A stretch of DNA of 64,000 nucleotides, from assembly GCA_028571685.1 (NCBI GenBank), contig CM053162.1, forward strand, positions 45,976,851-46,040,850, given 5' to 3'. The notes beneath the pieces were generated by a model. It had not been told where the DNA came from. It did not search any database and was given only the letters and a program-made list of their open reading frames with translations. The stretch is from Heterohyrax brucei. Its lineage: Eukaryota > Chordata > Mammalia > Hyracoidea > Procaviidae. A program made the translations under genes and the position numbers. Positions 1 through 10,404 of this stretch are shown here, piece by piece (within the stretch, counting starts at the first letter, position 1; each line of letters starts with the position of its first letter).

Positions 1-180
1 ACAGGCCCATAAAACAAAACTAGACCAACCGGGCACTCCAAGCCAGGTGCAGGGGCAAAAAGGCAACAGGGGAAGGAGTGCTGGTAATAGGGAATCCAAG
101 GCTGAGAAGAGCAGAGTGCTGAGATGTTGTGGGGTTGGCAACCAGTGTCGCAAGATACTATGCATACTGATTACTTAACC
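1..180 (+). mobile_element. L1 3' UTR fragment, cut by window edge
   Basis: This stretch aligns by eye with 4,670-4,830: both contain 'caggcccataaaa', 'ggaaggag' or 'ggaaggagg', and 'aatagg' followed by 'atccaagg' or 'acccaagg'. The longer copy ends in an A-rich tail at 5,953, so this is read as the 3' part of an afrotherian L1 in plus orientation. The left end is lost off the window. The L1 assignment is inference from remembered afrotherian L1 tails. Confidence 0.55.
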
Positions 181-330
181 ATGCCAAGAAATTTAACAAT
201 ACATTTAGAAACAAATATCCTTTTCATGATTTCTTCACTGTGGGATGTGCAGATTTTACTTGTTCTCCCAGAAGCCTATGGGTGGGTGACAATGAGAATA
301 CTTCTCTTTGATTCCCCCACCACTCCCAAC

Positions 331-333
<3 letters not shown>

Positions 334-379
<46 letters not shown>
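334..379. repeat. (CA)n microsatellite
   Basis: An uninterrupted CA dinucleotide tract of about 46 bp. The open frame across it (a run of His-Thr codons) is a by-product of the repeat. Such a tract is usually length-polymorphic. Confidence 0.98.
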
Positions 380-381
<2 letters not shown>

Positions 382-444
382 CCAACACATGTATGTTCAC
401 ACAGGAAGGAAAACAACGTTGCAGGAATGGAATAGTCTAAGTTC

Positions 445-1835
445 AAATCAAGGCAAAGAACTATATATACATTTTTCCTAAATACAACTTGTACCCACAG
501 GGAGATAGAACTTCACATTTTTTATTCAGAACACTTCAGATTCCTTTCTCCTGTTTCCACATAATGTCCCAGTTCCTCAGGTGAGAATCCCATTAGAACG
601 TCATGCCAACCAACAGGAACTTCTACCCTAAACTGCTCCTTGGAAGCAAAAGCTTCTTTTCTTGGAGCCAGTCTTTCCTTTCCAGAGCTCTAAAGTGGAA
701 GAGAAGAAGCTTAGGCTTGTTCTCCTCTTGTTCAGAGGAAACACTTGGAGCAGTATTGTCAGGTGGTGGTGATGGGGAAAGTGGAGTGTCTTTCTCCTGG
801 TTACATTAAAAAAAAAAAGAAGAAAAAGGAAAAAGGAACTATGTTTTGTTAGGATGGATTGTGTATTTTTTTCTACCACTTCTAAATGAGAAATCTCAAT
901 TCACTGGCTAAAATTCTGTAGGCAGCCAAGGTGATGGCATTAGCAGCCACAAATTAAAAAGGCAGAAGGCAGATGCTTAGGCTGAAAACCATGTCTCTGT
1001 TAGACTGGTGACGATGACGCTAGTGTTATGGCCATCACCTGTCATATTAGTGATTTCTACTTCCAAGGCTGGAAAAGACATAGGAGGCACCCTAAATGAA
1101 CCTGGTCATTCCATAGTGATGAGGGAAACGTAAAGAGGTCACTTAGCTTGTCCAAAGATGCAAAGTTTTGGGAAAGAACCAAGGCTCAAACTCAAGGTCC
1201 TCGGATTCCTGCCTGGACAGTTCCTGCCTCAACACTGTGTTTGTTGATACCCTTGATTCCCTTCCTTTTTCTTTGTTATAAGACCAGAGTTTTTGTTTCT
1301 TTGGAGATGTTACTGAGATGTTTAAAGTCTCACAGTGGAGACATCTGAAAGATCTGTCTGGGTTTAGCTTCCAACTTTTTGAAGGCCTGGAGGAAGCAGG
1401 ATGACCTTTTTGGCTTCTGAGATAAGTGAGTAATGAGAGATCACAGTAGGGGTTTAGAGGAGCTTCCCTGCGTGTTCAGGAGACTTATAGTGGGAATCCC
1501 AAAACATACTTCTGTGTTCACCACGTGACTTTCATGGGAAACAAGAAAGGAAACAAGGAACTTAATGATGAGGACAGGACAAAGATTTCCCTTGCTACTT
1601 TGAGTTCCTCTTCTAGCATGTGAAGCTAGAAAAGCAAGTCTCACCAGCATCAGCCTGTTTGGTGAAGAGGGGGACAGAGCTGAGGAGATGGGAGAGGAGA
1701 ACTAGCGGTCCGTAGGTACCTGACCTAACAAATGCAGTGTGGATGTCCCACAGGTGAATGAGTGAGAGCACTGTGTGAATGTGGCCTTAGTTACAGGTTT
1801 GGGACCAGATTGATTGGTACCCTCCAAGACCCAAA
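445..1835. other. No recognised gene or repeat
   Basis: Single-copy-looking sequence apart from an A-rich run near 808-836. The frames here are short, carry no recognisable domain and lack convincing paired splice sites. Confidence 0.5.
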
Positions 1836-1837
1836 CT

Positions 1838-1992
1838 CACTACTTTTGAGTAGATGCTTACTCACAGTGACCCAATAGGACATAGTAGAACTGCCCCACA
1901 AGAGTTTCCAAGGAGCACCTCTGGAGAATTTAAACTGCTGACCCTTTGGTTAGTAGCCACAGCACTCAACCATTATGCCACCAGAGTTTCTG
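1838..1992 (-). mobile_element. AfroSINE
   Basis: Read on the minus strand it has the tRNA-like head with 'ggttagtag' (plus-strand view), then the body 'ccccac...tttccaaggagcacct' and the tail 'cacagtgaccc'. Near full length but with many point changes. An adjacent A-rich stretch at 2,018-2,030 is on the other side of the head. Confidence 0.85.
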
Positions 1993-2151
1993 ATTCAGTG
2001 GTAGTTTGACTTAATTAAAATAAAAAAAAATAGCATCAACTGCATGCCAGGTAAGTCTTATGAGAAATAGAAAGATGAACATGGTGTGGATCTGCTTCCA
2101 AGGAACTTACCAACTAGAAGGAAACAGAAGGGATGTGTACAAATATTAAGG

Positions 2152-2350
2152 TATCATCTATCTGTCAGTTATTCATTCTGTGGTGGTTTTTATGCTGTGA
2201 TGCTGGACGTTGTGCAATTGATATTTCAGATACCCTAAGTGTGACCCATGGTGAACAAGTTTCAGCTGAGCTTCTAGGCTAAGACAGAGTAGGAAGAAAG
2301 CTCTGGTAATCTAGTTTCAAAAATCAATGAAAACTCTGCAGATCACAATA
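2152..2350 (+). mobile_element. RTE 5'-end-derived fragment
   Basis: Contains 'atctgtcagtt', 'gctgtgatgctgga', 'gacccatggtg' and 'gagcttctaggctaagac'. These occur in the same order in the copies at 9,987, 33,221 (minus) and 53,539. The 3' half seen in those copies is missing here; the match stops near 'gatcacaata'. Confidence 0.7.
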
Positions 2351-2704
2351 AACCTTGTTTTCCTTCTGTATTACCAAAAAATAAAATTATACATTTGGTC
2401 TTTGGAACAGGATAAATGAACTAGAAATTCCCCTAGATAAAGATGCTGGTTGATGACTTGTTATTTGAATCAGTGGTTAAAAACAAAACTATGAGACCCT
2501 AAATATTTTCTGGCCATTCCATTTCAGTGTACATAGGTCCAGGAATGATCCTAAGCCATGTCCTGGAGAAAGAGTTTGAAATTTTGCACGGCAGTAACGA
2601 CTAACAGACCACCAAAACATCACCCTGCTCCTCCAGAGTGGAGTTGTTGTGGGAAATTGGCTGCCCAGGCAGAAGCTACATTTTCCAGGATGCCCTATGG
2701 CATG
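2351..2704. other. No recognised feature
   Basis: No gene, RNA or repeat could be recognised in this interval. Confidence 0.4.
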
Positions 2705-2770
2705 GGTTGAACTGTACCCCTAAAAAGATATATAGAAGTCCAAACTCCCAGTACCTGCAAATATGACCTT
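2705..2770 (+). mobile_element. MaLR/MLT1-like LTR start, fragment
   Basis: 'gggttgaactgtacccctaaaa' followed by 'aagtccaaactcccagtacct' has the layout of the first 60 bases of mammalian MaLR LTRs (ggattgaattgtgtccc type). Similarity is lost after about 2,770. Confidence 0.5.
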
Positions 2771-3012
2771 GTACAAAAATAGAGTGTCGCTGGTTGACAG
2801 GCAGCTTTCCCTCTCACGGCCGTCCAAGGACCCAGGCTGTGTCCATCTTGCATTTACACTATCTGCGTTCAGTCAACAGACTGGGAGGCAGAGAATGGAG
2901 AAGCTCCACCCTCTTCTTAAAAGCCTGAGCCTAGAAGAGGCCTGTGTCTCTCTGTTCACATTCTAATGATGACCAGTGGGATAGAACGGGTCGGTGGGGG
3001 GGAGGTGTCATT

Positions 3013-3125
3013 AATTTCTTAAGATTGTTATAACCAACTACCACAAGACTGGTAGCTTAAGAAAACAGAAATTTGTTCTCTCACAGATTTCACTCGTCTA
3101 TGAAGCTAAAAGTTGGTGGTTCCAA
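3013..3125 (-). mobile_element. MaLR/MLT1-like LTR 3' end, fragment
   Basis: 'taaccaactaccacaagac', 'cttaagaaaacagaaattt' and 'tctcacag' are typical of the reverse complement of an MST/MLT1-type LTR end. Degenerate and truncated. Confidence 0.5.
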
Positions 3126-3270
3126 CCTCCTCAGTGGCACCAGGACAGAAAACCCTGGCAACCTGTTTCCAAAAATTCATGGCCTTCAAAATGTGATGGA
3201 GCACCCCTGCTTTCTAACACTCGGGGTTGACATGAGTAAGAATCAATGTGATAGCAATGGGTTTGGTTTA
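3125..3270 (+). mobile_element. AfroSINE (long subtype), 5' truncated
   Basis: The 3' half is clear: 'gacatgagtaagaatcaatg' then 'agcaatgggtttggttta'. The upstream part 'ccctggcaacctgtttccaaaa' fits the longer AfroSINE body. It abuts a minus-strand copy immediately downstream. Confidence 0.6.
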
Positions 3271-3447
3271 TACTGTTGTTGTTAGTTGCTGTCTAGTGAA
3301 TTTCAGCTCATGGTGACGCCCTGTGTGCAGAGTAGAAACGCTGCATGGGGTTTTCAAGGCTGTGACCTTTTGGAAGCAAATTTCCTGGCTAAACTTTCAG
3401 CTCGTAATCCAGCACTTAACCATGTGCATCTCCCAGGGACTCCCATA
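3271..3447 (-). mobile_element. AfroSINE (long subtype)
   Basis: 'gttgttgttagttgctgtct' (reverse of the AfroSINE tail), then 'tcatggtgacgccctgtgtg', 'ggttttcaaggctgtgacctttt' and 'cccagggactccc' at the head. Nearly complete. Confidence 0.8.
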
Positions 3448-3449
3448 CA

Positions 3450-4232
3450 TTTTTAGGGAATATCCAAATGAATAAGTTTTTTATTTAACTTAATTTAAGT
3501 GAGTAAACTGGGCACAGCTCAATTTCCCCACAGCAAATTTTCTTACCCTTGGGTATAGAGCTGTGACCCTAATCAGCTAGGTGGCCTTAAAAGTTACCTC
3601 AGATACTCTGTGAGGTAACCTGTGATAGCACATAGGTTGTATCTGACCCATTGTTAATGGCTTCTTGGAATGCTGTGTGAATGCTTGAGAATCTGTTCCC
3701 TACCTTCATGGGAAATCATGCTGGGAATGGTTAGTGATGTCTGTTATGGGCATGGAATGGAGTCACAGGGCTGACTATTTGCTTTCTTTAGTGTACGTAA
3801 GTGACAGTGGGAGGTGATCACTTCATTCAGAGTTAACTATCATTTTTTTTTATATTTTTAACATACTAAACCTCTGGTGTAGGTGTATAGAGAATTTCAC
3901 AGAAATTCAGTGATTCATTGCCCTGGGCTGATGGGTCATTATTTTGAACAGAAGCTTTATAAAGAGCAATTTTAATTCTTTTATAAGAGACAACAGAAGC
4001 TAACAAATGATAGATTTAGAATTACACATGTATCTCTATTTGTAGGTATCACTTTTTTTGATTAGATGCAATCATATTTTCAAAACGGTACACAGTGTTC
4101 GAGAAGCTAGCACATCTTGTCCAAGACAAGGTCATGGAAGCTCCATAGACACGTCCAAAATCCCTGAGGGACCAAATTACTAGGCCCAGGGCTCTGGGAG
4201 ACCATGGCTGGTCTTGGGGAACATCTAGTTCA
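3450..4232. other. No recognised feature
   Basis: AT-rich, apparently unique sequence. No convincing exon or repeat was seen. Confidence 0.4.
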
Positions 4233-4829
4233 CTTGGCATAATATAATTTAGAGAGAAAATGTTCTACGTTCTGCTTTGGTGAGTAGCATCTGAGGTCTG
4301 AAAAGCTTGTGAGTAGGCACTGTAGATACTCCACTGGTCTCATCGCACCGGGAGCAAGGGAGGATGAAGAAAACAAAGGACACAAAAGAAAGATTAGTCT
4401 AAAGAAGTAATGGGCTGCAACTTCCACAGCCTCCACCACGCTGAGATCAGCACAGTTACATACTGCCCGTCTATGATCACTGACTGCTGAGACAGGAATC
4501 ACAATAGAGAGTCCTTGACAGACTTGAAGAAAAATGTAGAACAAAATTCTAACTCACAACAAAAGACCAGGCATACTGACCTGACAGAGACTGAAAAAAC
4601 TGAAAGTATGGCCCCTGACCACACTTTTAGCTCAGTAATGAAGTCACTCTGGGGTTTATCCTTCAGCTAAAGATTGGCAGGCCCATAAAATAAAACAAGG
4701 CTGAAAGGGCATGCCAGCCCAGGGGCAAGGACTAGAAGGAAGGAGGGGACAGGAAAGCTGGGAATAGGAAACCCAAGGAGAGTCCACCGACATGCATGTA
4801 CTTGGTAAGTAGTGTCACAGCACAATGTA

Positions 4830-5877
4830 AGGTCTGACAACTAAGTGTGCAAACTTAATTGATCTAAGTGCTACATAACTCACTGCTGAATATCACTACA
4901 GTCACCCTTGAAGTACTCCTCTTGGGAAACTGCACAGACACCAGCACCTAGTCCACTCTTCAAAGCAATTTTGGAACTCTTTCTGGAATGGCCATTGCAT
5001 ATGGTGGCACAGTGGCAAGTTTGCTAACTTAATTGTATAATTGTCTATAAGGGAGTTTTTTTTTTCTTTTTTTTCCTATGATTGAGTGAAAATGTACATT
5101 TTCATAAATTTGCATGCCCGCCTATGTGCAGCTCCCACTGCTCTCCCTGCCCGGTGACAGCACATTCTTCCTCTCCAGTCTATACACGTCATATCTTCCT
5201 AACGCTCTCCTATCCCCTCCTCTCCAACCTCTCCCCCACCTCCAGTAAGAGGTCAGCAGGACAGCATCCTCTAGATGCGTAGAACCGTAAAGTACACATA
5301 CTATATGGTAACTCTGAGTCTCCAAGTCCAGTCATTCCTGTCCAAAGAGTTGACCTCCCTTATGATTTCTGGACAGAGGCAGCATCAGGGCCAGAGGCCA
5401 TGGTCCCAGGGGAACCCTGATCCCCCTGGACCATCAACTGCAGTCTTTTACTAGAGATCTCAGGGTGAACCCCTTTTTATTCTTGTGTTGCTGGTGACAC
5501 TCAACTTTGTGAGACCCATCACAGCTATCACTGGTAGTGGCCAGTGTAAGGGAGTTTTTAGCCAGTAAACAACTGCATTGTAACACCCTCCCTACTCACC
5601 TGATCTGGCCCCCAATGACTTTTTTCTTTACCCAAAGATAAAGGAAATATTTAAAGACATTTTGATGACATTCAGGACACCAAGAGTAATACAACAGCTC
5701 TGATGGCCATTCCAGAAAAAGAGTTCCAAAATAGCTTCGAAGGGAGGACTAGGCCCTGGCATCGGCTGTGTAGCTTCTTCCCAAGGGTGTACTTTGAAGG
5801 TGACCATAGTGATACTCAGCAATGAGGTGTGTAGCACTTTTTCTAGGATGAGTCTGTGAACTTAACTGGCAGTCCTT
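4830..5877 (+). mobile_element. Mariner-derived foldback element with internal L1
   Basis: Begins 'aggtctgacaactaagtgtg' and ends 'cttaactggcagtcctt', imperfect inverted termini flanked by TA. The left arm (for example 'cctagtccactcttcaaagc') is the reverse complement of part of the right arm ('agggaggactaggccctgg'). The right arm carries the end of a mariner transposase frame ('caccctccctactcacctga' is the PPxSPDLA region). The element is split at 5,060/5,547 by an L1. Confidence 0.8.
5061..5546 (-). mobile_element. 5'-truncated L1 insertion with 13 bp TSD
   Basis: Flanked by an exact 13 bp duplication 'taagggagttttt' at 5,048-5,060 and 5,547-5,559. The insert starts with a T-rich tract on the plus strand, so it is a minus-strand retrotransposon tail. 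Its body matches 61,650-62,060 in the same order ('gcatgcccgcct', 'ccccatgacagcacattc'-like, 'atagaacc', 'gagttgacctc'). Confidence 0.85.
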
Positions 5878-5954
5878 GTACACGTACTAATTGCTTAATG
5901 AGAAGCTAACTTGTTCTGTAAATCTTCATCTAAAGTACAATTAAAAAAAAAAAA

Positions 5955-6445
5955 TCCAGGGTCTCTAAACTTAAAAAGCCAAATAAATGTGCCCTGAAGA
6001 AACTTGTCCCATGTATTTTTTTATGAAACATTTTAACTTCACAAAAAGTCACATAGCTGTCATTCTGATTGCCAACCTTTTGCCCCTCTCCTTTTCTCTG
6101 TGTATGCTGTACGTATAAGTGTATAACATAGACATTTCAACATAGAAATGAACATTGATACAGTAGTGTTATTAAATAGAGTCTGTATTTAAAATCTCCC
6201 TGATGTTCCAGCACCTAATCAAGGATCACACACTGTCTCGTTGTGATACCTTTTTAATCACAGATCTAGAGCAGTCCCTTCAAATGTTTTCATCTTCCGT
6301 GAAGAAGACTGAATGATGATGCAGCGATCACACCAGCTGCCCATTATTGATGATATCAAGTTCGAGCATTAGGTTCAGCTAGAGGATCTGCCAGTTTTCT
6401 CCACTATAAAGGTATCTTTCCCCTTTTGTAATTAGGAAATGAGGG
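5955..6445. other. No recognised feature
   Basis: No gene or family could be recognised between the L1 tail and the tRNA-headed SINE. Confidence 0.4.
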
Positions 6446-6775
6446 GCAGAGTGGCTTAGAGGTAGAATTCTCAACTCCCGTGCAAAAGACTTGCGTTGGA
6501 TTCTTAACCAAGGCACCCCAGGCGCAGCCACCGCTCATCTGTCCATGGGGGCTTGTATGTTACTGTGATGCAGAACAGATTGCAGTGGAATTTCTAATCT
6601 AAGACTAGGAAGAGAGGCCTAGTGATCAAAATCTAGCCGGCTAAAATCCTACGGATTTCAGTCATGTGATTCACAACTGATTGTGGGAATGGTGCAGGGC
6701 CAGGTGTTGTTTTGTTTGACTGTGTGTGCTGTCTCCACGAGCCAGGGATTGATGGCAGCTAAACAATAACAATGA
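6446..6775 (+). mobile_element. Composite SINE: tRNA-Gly head, RTE-like body and tail
   Basis: Bases 6,446-6,517 follow tRNA-Gly(CCC): A-box 'gtggcttagaggtagaatt', anticodon CCC at 6,477-6,479, and a B-box-like 'gcgttggattc'. The next 200 bases follow the RTE 5'-derived block ('tgttactgtgatgc', 'ctaagactaggaaga', 'ctacggatttcag'). The 3' end is RTE-like ('gattgtgggaatggtgcagg', then 'ggcagctaaacaataacaa'). It is therefore a pol III-headed derivative of an internally deleted RTE. Divergence indicates an old copy. Functional tRNA is excluded by mismatched stems. Confidence 0.7.
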
Positions 6776-6779
6776 CCAT

Positions 6780-6940
6780 GCACTCTGCCAGGCTACTTTC
6801 TGAGACCACGTGAATTTCCCATTCTGCAGCAACATTTTTCTGCTAAGTGATGTGCCCAAGTTCATAGCTAGGAAGTCACAGAACCCTTTCTCCTGAACCC
6901 TAGGAGCTCTTTCGCCTGAACCCCAGTCCTACACCACCAC
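6780..6940 (+). mobile_element. MIR-like fragment
   Basis: 'tgatgtgcccaagttcatag' and 'ctaggaagtcacagaaccc' follow the MIR order 'cttgcccaaggtcacacagctagtaagtggcagagcc'. Weak. Confidence 0.35.
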
Positions 6941-7066
6941 TACCTCCCCTGCTCTGCACGTATATACACATGCACCATACTTGTGCCATTCATCAGTACA
7001 AGAATGGTTCAAGTTGGGTCATGAAGACATCTGGGATTCTAAGGGCTGTAAGAGAAACTGGGTGCT

Positions 7067-7552
7067 TGTTATGGATTGAATTGTGTTCCTCAAAAAATCT
7101 GTAGCAATTTAGCCAGGTCTTGATTCCTGGTGTTGTGTGAGATTCCTCCAAGTTGTAAACCCTGCCTCTTTGATGTTAATGAGGGTGGATGGGCAGCAGT
7201 TGTGTTGGTAGGGCAGGACTCCGTCTGTAAGATTGTGTTGTGCCTTGAAGCACTCTCTTGAGATACAAAGGAAAGAAGCTAGCAGAGAGACTGGGGACCT
7301 TGTACCACCAAGAAGCAGTGCTGGAAACTGAGCATGTCCTTTAGAAAGGACCAGGGTCCCTATGCCTCAGAAGCTTCCAGTCCATGAGAAGACTGATGAC
7401 AAGGACCTTCTTCCAGATTCAGAAGAAAAACCACTCCCCTGGAGCTTAACTTGGGCTTTTAGCTTACCAGACTATGACAAATAAAAGTTACCTTTTTAAA
7501 GCCATCTGCATGTGGTGTTTCTGTTAAAGCAGCACTAAATGGGACTAAAACA
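7067..7552 (+). mobile_element. Solo LTR, MaLR-like, 486 bp
   Basis: Starts 'tgttatggattgaattgtgt' and ends 'gcactaaatgggactaaaaca', giving TG...CA termini. 'gacaaataaaag' supplies a polyadenylation signal about 75 bp before the end. Flanks are 'gtgct' (7,062-7,066) and 'gtgcc' (7,553-7,557), a 4/5 match to a 5 bp duplication. Same family as 13,152, 22,125, 38,130, 41,415 and 42,593. No internal region, so a solo LTR. Confidence 0.85.
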
Positions 7553-8790
7553 GTGCCATTTAGACCTTTGTAGTTTATCAAATATATTGAACAAACTGTA
7601 TTGAATAATAAAAGTTTCATTAGAAACCTCTATTTTGTGAGAGATAATTAGATTTATCTGAATATGGCTAAGGGATAAATGATGATGCCACTAGACAAAT
7701 ACAGTATTGTTATTATTTCTCAAAAGGAACAGATACATATTGTTGCCGAGTCCCCTGCTTCCCCATATTCTTGATGAGATTTGGGTCCCATCTCCTCTGC
7801 CCTTCTTCACTTTGAATGACAGTGTAGATTTGTTGGACAGAAGCATTCGCGGCAGGCCTGAGTGACATCTTTGCTTACAAAAGGTGGGTTGATGTTCAGT
7901 TTTTTATTTTAGCCACACAGTGGTGGCTTCTACATGAATTCAATTTCCTTACTGTTGAGTCTTTGTGAATACCAAGAGTGACATGTCCCAAAGACTTCCT
8001 GTGGCAGTCAGTGTACTCCTTAGCGGTAATGGTGTTAGGATAAAGGAGTAGAAACATTTCATGATTTAATGAGTTTGTGGATCTTTTATTCCCTGAATAA
8101 AAAAAGAACCTTTATGAATGTCAAATTCAGTAATTATTGAATTGAACAAAATTTGGCTCTATTTAAATAACCAACTGGCACACTCTTCATAGATAACAAA
8201 ATGATTTCATATTTATGAAGGACCTATTCCCTACCACTTCAGATACCAAAAACTCATGAAATATGAAGGTTTACATAATTCTGTAAAGAACTTTCTTCTT
8301 GGAGCTTTCTTAGCCTAGAAATTCAATATTAAGGAATAGGTAGCATCCTTTTAGGTCAATTCCTCAGCTTTCCTTTAAATGAAGTAGCTAGTTATGGTCC
8401 AGCACATGAACTGGTTTATGTTGGACAGAATTTAACGAATACTCATTCTTAAAAAGGCAAAGTCTCCTTGTTGTTTGAATAAGCAACTGGTTGAATTTTG
8501 GGGAGTGAAATGAGACTGGGCTGCTATTCTAGTCTATCAGTGACCTAGCCAATTCCTTCTAGTGTTAGGGACACAAATTTGGGTTGATTTGGATTAGAAA
8601 AATGAAAGCCTAATTTTCTCACTTAATTAGAAAAATTTCTCCCAGCAGTACTCTTGCCAAATGTCCAAACAAATAACTGCTCGTGGGGGATATGGAGCTT
8701 GACAGCAACAACATTCAACATTCTTGTTCTGGGAGTTTTGTATGAATATCATTTAACCCTGACAAATACTTCTGTTTAACACAAAAACAA
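7553..8790. other. No recognised feature
   Basis: AT-rich, apparently unique; no domain-bearing frame and no recognised repeat. Confidence 0.4.
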
Positions 8791-8791
8791 A

Positions 8792-8949
8792 AAACAAACC
8801 ATTGCCATTGGGTCAATTCTGACTCATAGCGACACCATAGGACAAAGAAGAATTGCTTGATAGAGTTTCCATGGAATGCCTGGTGAATTTGAACTGCTGA
8901 CCTTTTGGTTAGCAGCTGTGGCACTCAACTGCTACACCACCAGGGTTTT
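8792..8949 (-). mobile_element. AfroSINE
   Basis: 'ccattgccattgggtcaatt', 'gactcatagcgacaccatag', 'ccttttggttagcagctgtg' and 'accaccagggtttt' give a complete minus-strand copy. Confidence 0.92.
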
Positions 8950-9043
8950 CAAGCCCATAACGGAGGCATAATTATTATTTTTCCTCCTTTAATGATGAAG
9001 AAATTAATGCTCAGAGAGTTTAGACTCCCCCCCCCGTCCCACG

Positions 9044-9183
9044 CACACCCAAAAGCATTGCTGTCAAGTCAATTCCAATTCATAGCACAGAGTAGACTGC
9101 CTAACAGAGTGTCCAGCAAGTGGCTGGTCAAACTGGCCAACTTTTGGTTAGCAGTCAAGCTCTTAACCACTAAGACATAGGCC
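9044..9183 (-). mobile_element. AfroSINE
   Basis: 'cattgctgtcaagtcaattc', 'cagagtagactgcc' and 'cttttggttagcagtcaagc' identify a minus-strand copy about 100 bp after the previous one in the same orientation. Slightly shortened in the middle. Confidence 0.85.
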
Positions 9184-9189
9184 AAGAAT

Positions 9190-9985
9190 CACAAACAAAC
9201 AACATGACTCTAGAGTATGAGGTTGTAAAGACATGCAACAGGCAATACTGCCTCCTAAGCTCTACTGCTTTACCACTGAGGACTAGGGAGGTTTGTAGGG
9301 CTTTCATAAGAGGATCACTAAGTGCTCTACTTGAAATGATGACTTCCCACAGCAATCTTTTGGTGTCGCTTATAAACCAGGAATTGGAAGTCCATCAAAT
9401 GGGAAAGTAACTTTCATAAGATACTCCCTGTATGTCAAGGAGATCCCAGCAGAAAGCAGAAATGCTCTTAGTCTCCACTCCCAGGAATCCACCAATGACA
9501 ATGCTCTTCTCAACTCTGCATAATGAAAGACAAATAGCATTTCTTCCCAGCCAGAATATACTCATTTGATATCTGCTCTGCATTTCTCCCTAGGGGCCAA
9601 CATTCCTGGCAAGGAAAAATGAAACCAGGATAATAACCATCACAGAGATTAAGAAATTGCTTGTTATCTGAATTCACGGTCTAACCTTTCTGGAGTGCTT
9701 TCATAAACCATCCCAGACAGACAGAATTATCTTTTTATGACTCATGGAATGTATTTTGCTTTTCCATTTTTATCCTCTTTCAGGAAGAAGATCAGATGAT
9801 GAAAAAAAGGAAGATTTACCCCATAGAGGATTTCATTTTACTGTAACACTGGCCTACAGACCTAAAAGCAGAAATATGCTCAGCTTTGCATTATATATAA
9901 AAATATTTTAAAACAGTTTACAAAACCCTACTTCAGTGATTAAATTTACTCATTTAACAGTTGTTTCTTGAATTCTTTCTAGTAC
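9190..9985. other. No recognised feature
   Basis: No gene or repeat recognised. Confidence 0.4.
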
Positions 9986-9986
9986 A

Positions 9987-10404
9987 GCCACCACCCATCT
10001 GTCAGTTCGTTGTGGACCGTGGTGGCTTGCACGTTGCTGTGATGCTGGAAGCTATGCCACTGATACGTCAGGTATGAGCAGGGTTACCCATCATGGACAG
10101 GTTCCAGACGAAAGCCCTGGCAATCTATGTCCAAAAATTAGCCAGTGGAAACCTTCTGGATCACAACAGAACATTGTCCACATGGTTTGCTTTGGATACA
10201 TCATCTGGAGGGATCAACCGCTGGAGAAGGGCATCATGTTTAGAAAAGTGAAGGGCCAGCGAGGGCCAGAGAGGACGAGGGAGACCTTTGGGTAGCTGGA
10301 TTAGCACCATAGCCCCAGTGATTGACTGGAGCATGCTGGTGACCACAAAGATGACACAGGACTGAGAAATCTTTTGTTCTGTTCTATGTAAGTCAGAGTC
10401 AACA
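9987..10404 (+). mobile_element. Internally deleted RTE derivative (junction class A)
   Basis: The 5' block ('gccaccacccatctgtcagt', 'gttgctgtgatgctggaagc', 'ttagccagtggaaacc') joins near 10,179 directly to RTE 3' sequence ('ctttggatacatcatctgga', 'ggagaagggcatcatg', 'gatgacacaggactgag'). The copies at 53,539 (+) and 33,221 (-) have the same junction, so this is a family and not a one-off deletion. 'ttgaattcttt' just upstream may be a remnant of the tRNA B-box seen at 6,446, but that is uncertain. Confidence 0.75.

Larger units (their letters stand above)
4233..5953 (+). mobile_element. L1 3' UTR host element, interrupted
   Basis: The first part (4,233-4,829) contains 'aaaatgttctacgttctgct', 'atgtagaacaaaattctaac' and the block shared with 1-130. 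After the mariner insertion the element resumes at 5,880 and ends in 'cttcatctaaagtacaatt' plus an A-run at 5,941-5,953. Plus orientation, 3' end of an L1. About 1.05 kb of foreign sequence lies inside it. Confidence 0.6.

Noticed and set aside
334..379. His-Thr repeat peptide
   Set aside because: Translation of a CA microsatellite.
6446..6517. Functional tRNA-Gly gene
   Set aside because: Anticodon and boxes are recognisable, but acceptor, anticodon and T stems are mismatched and the sequence continues directly into a SINE body.
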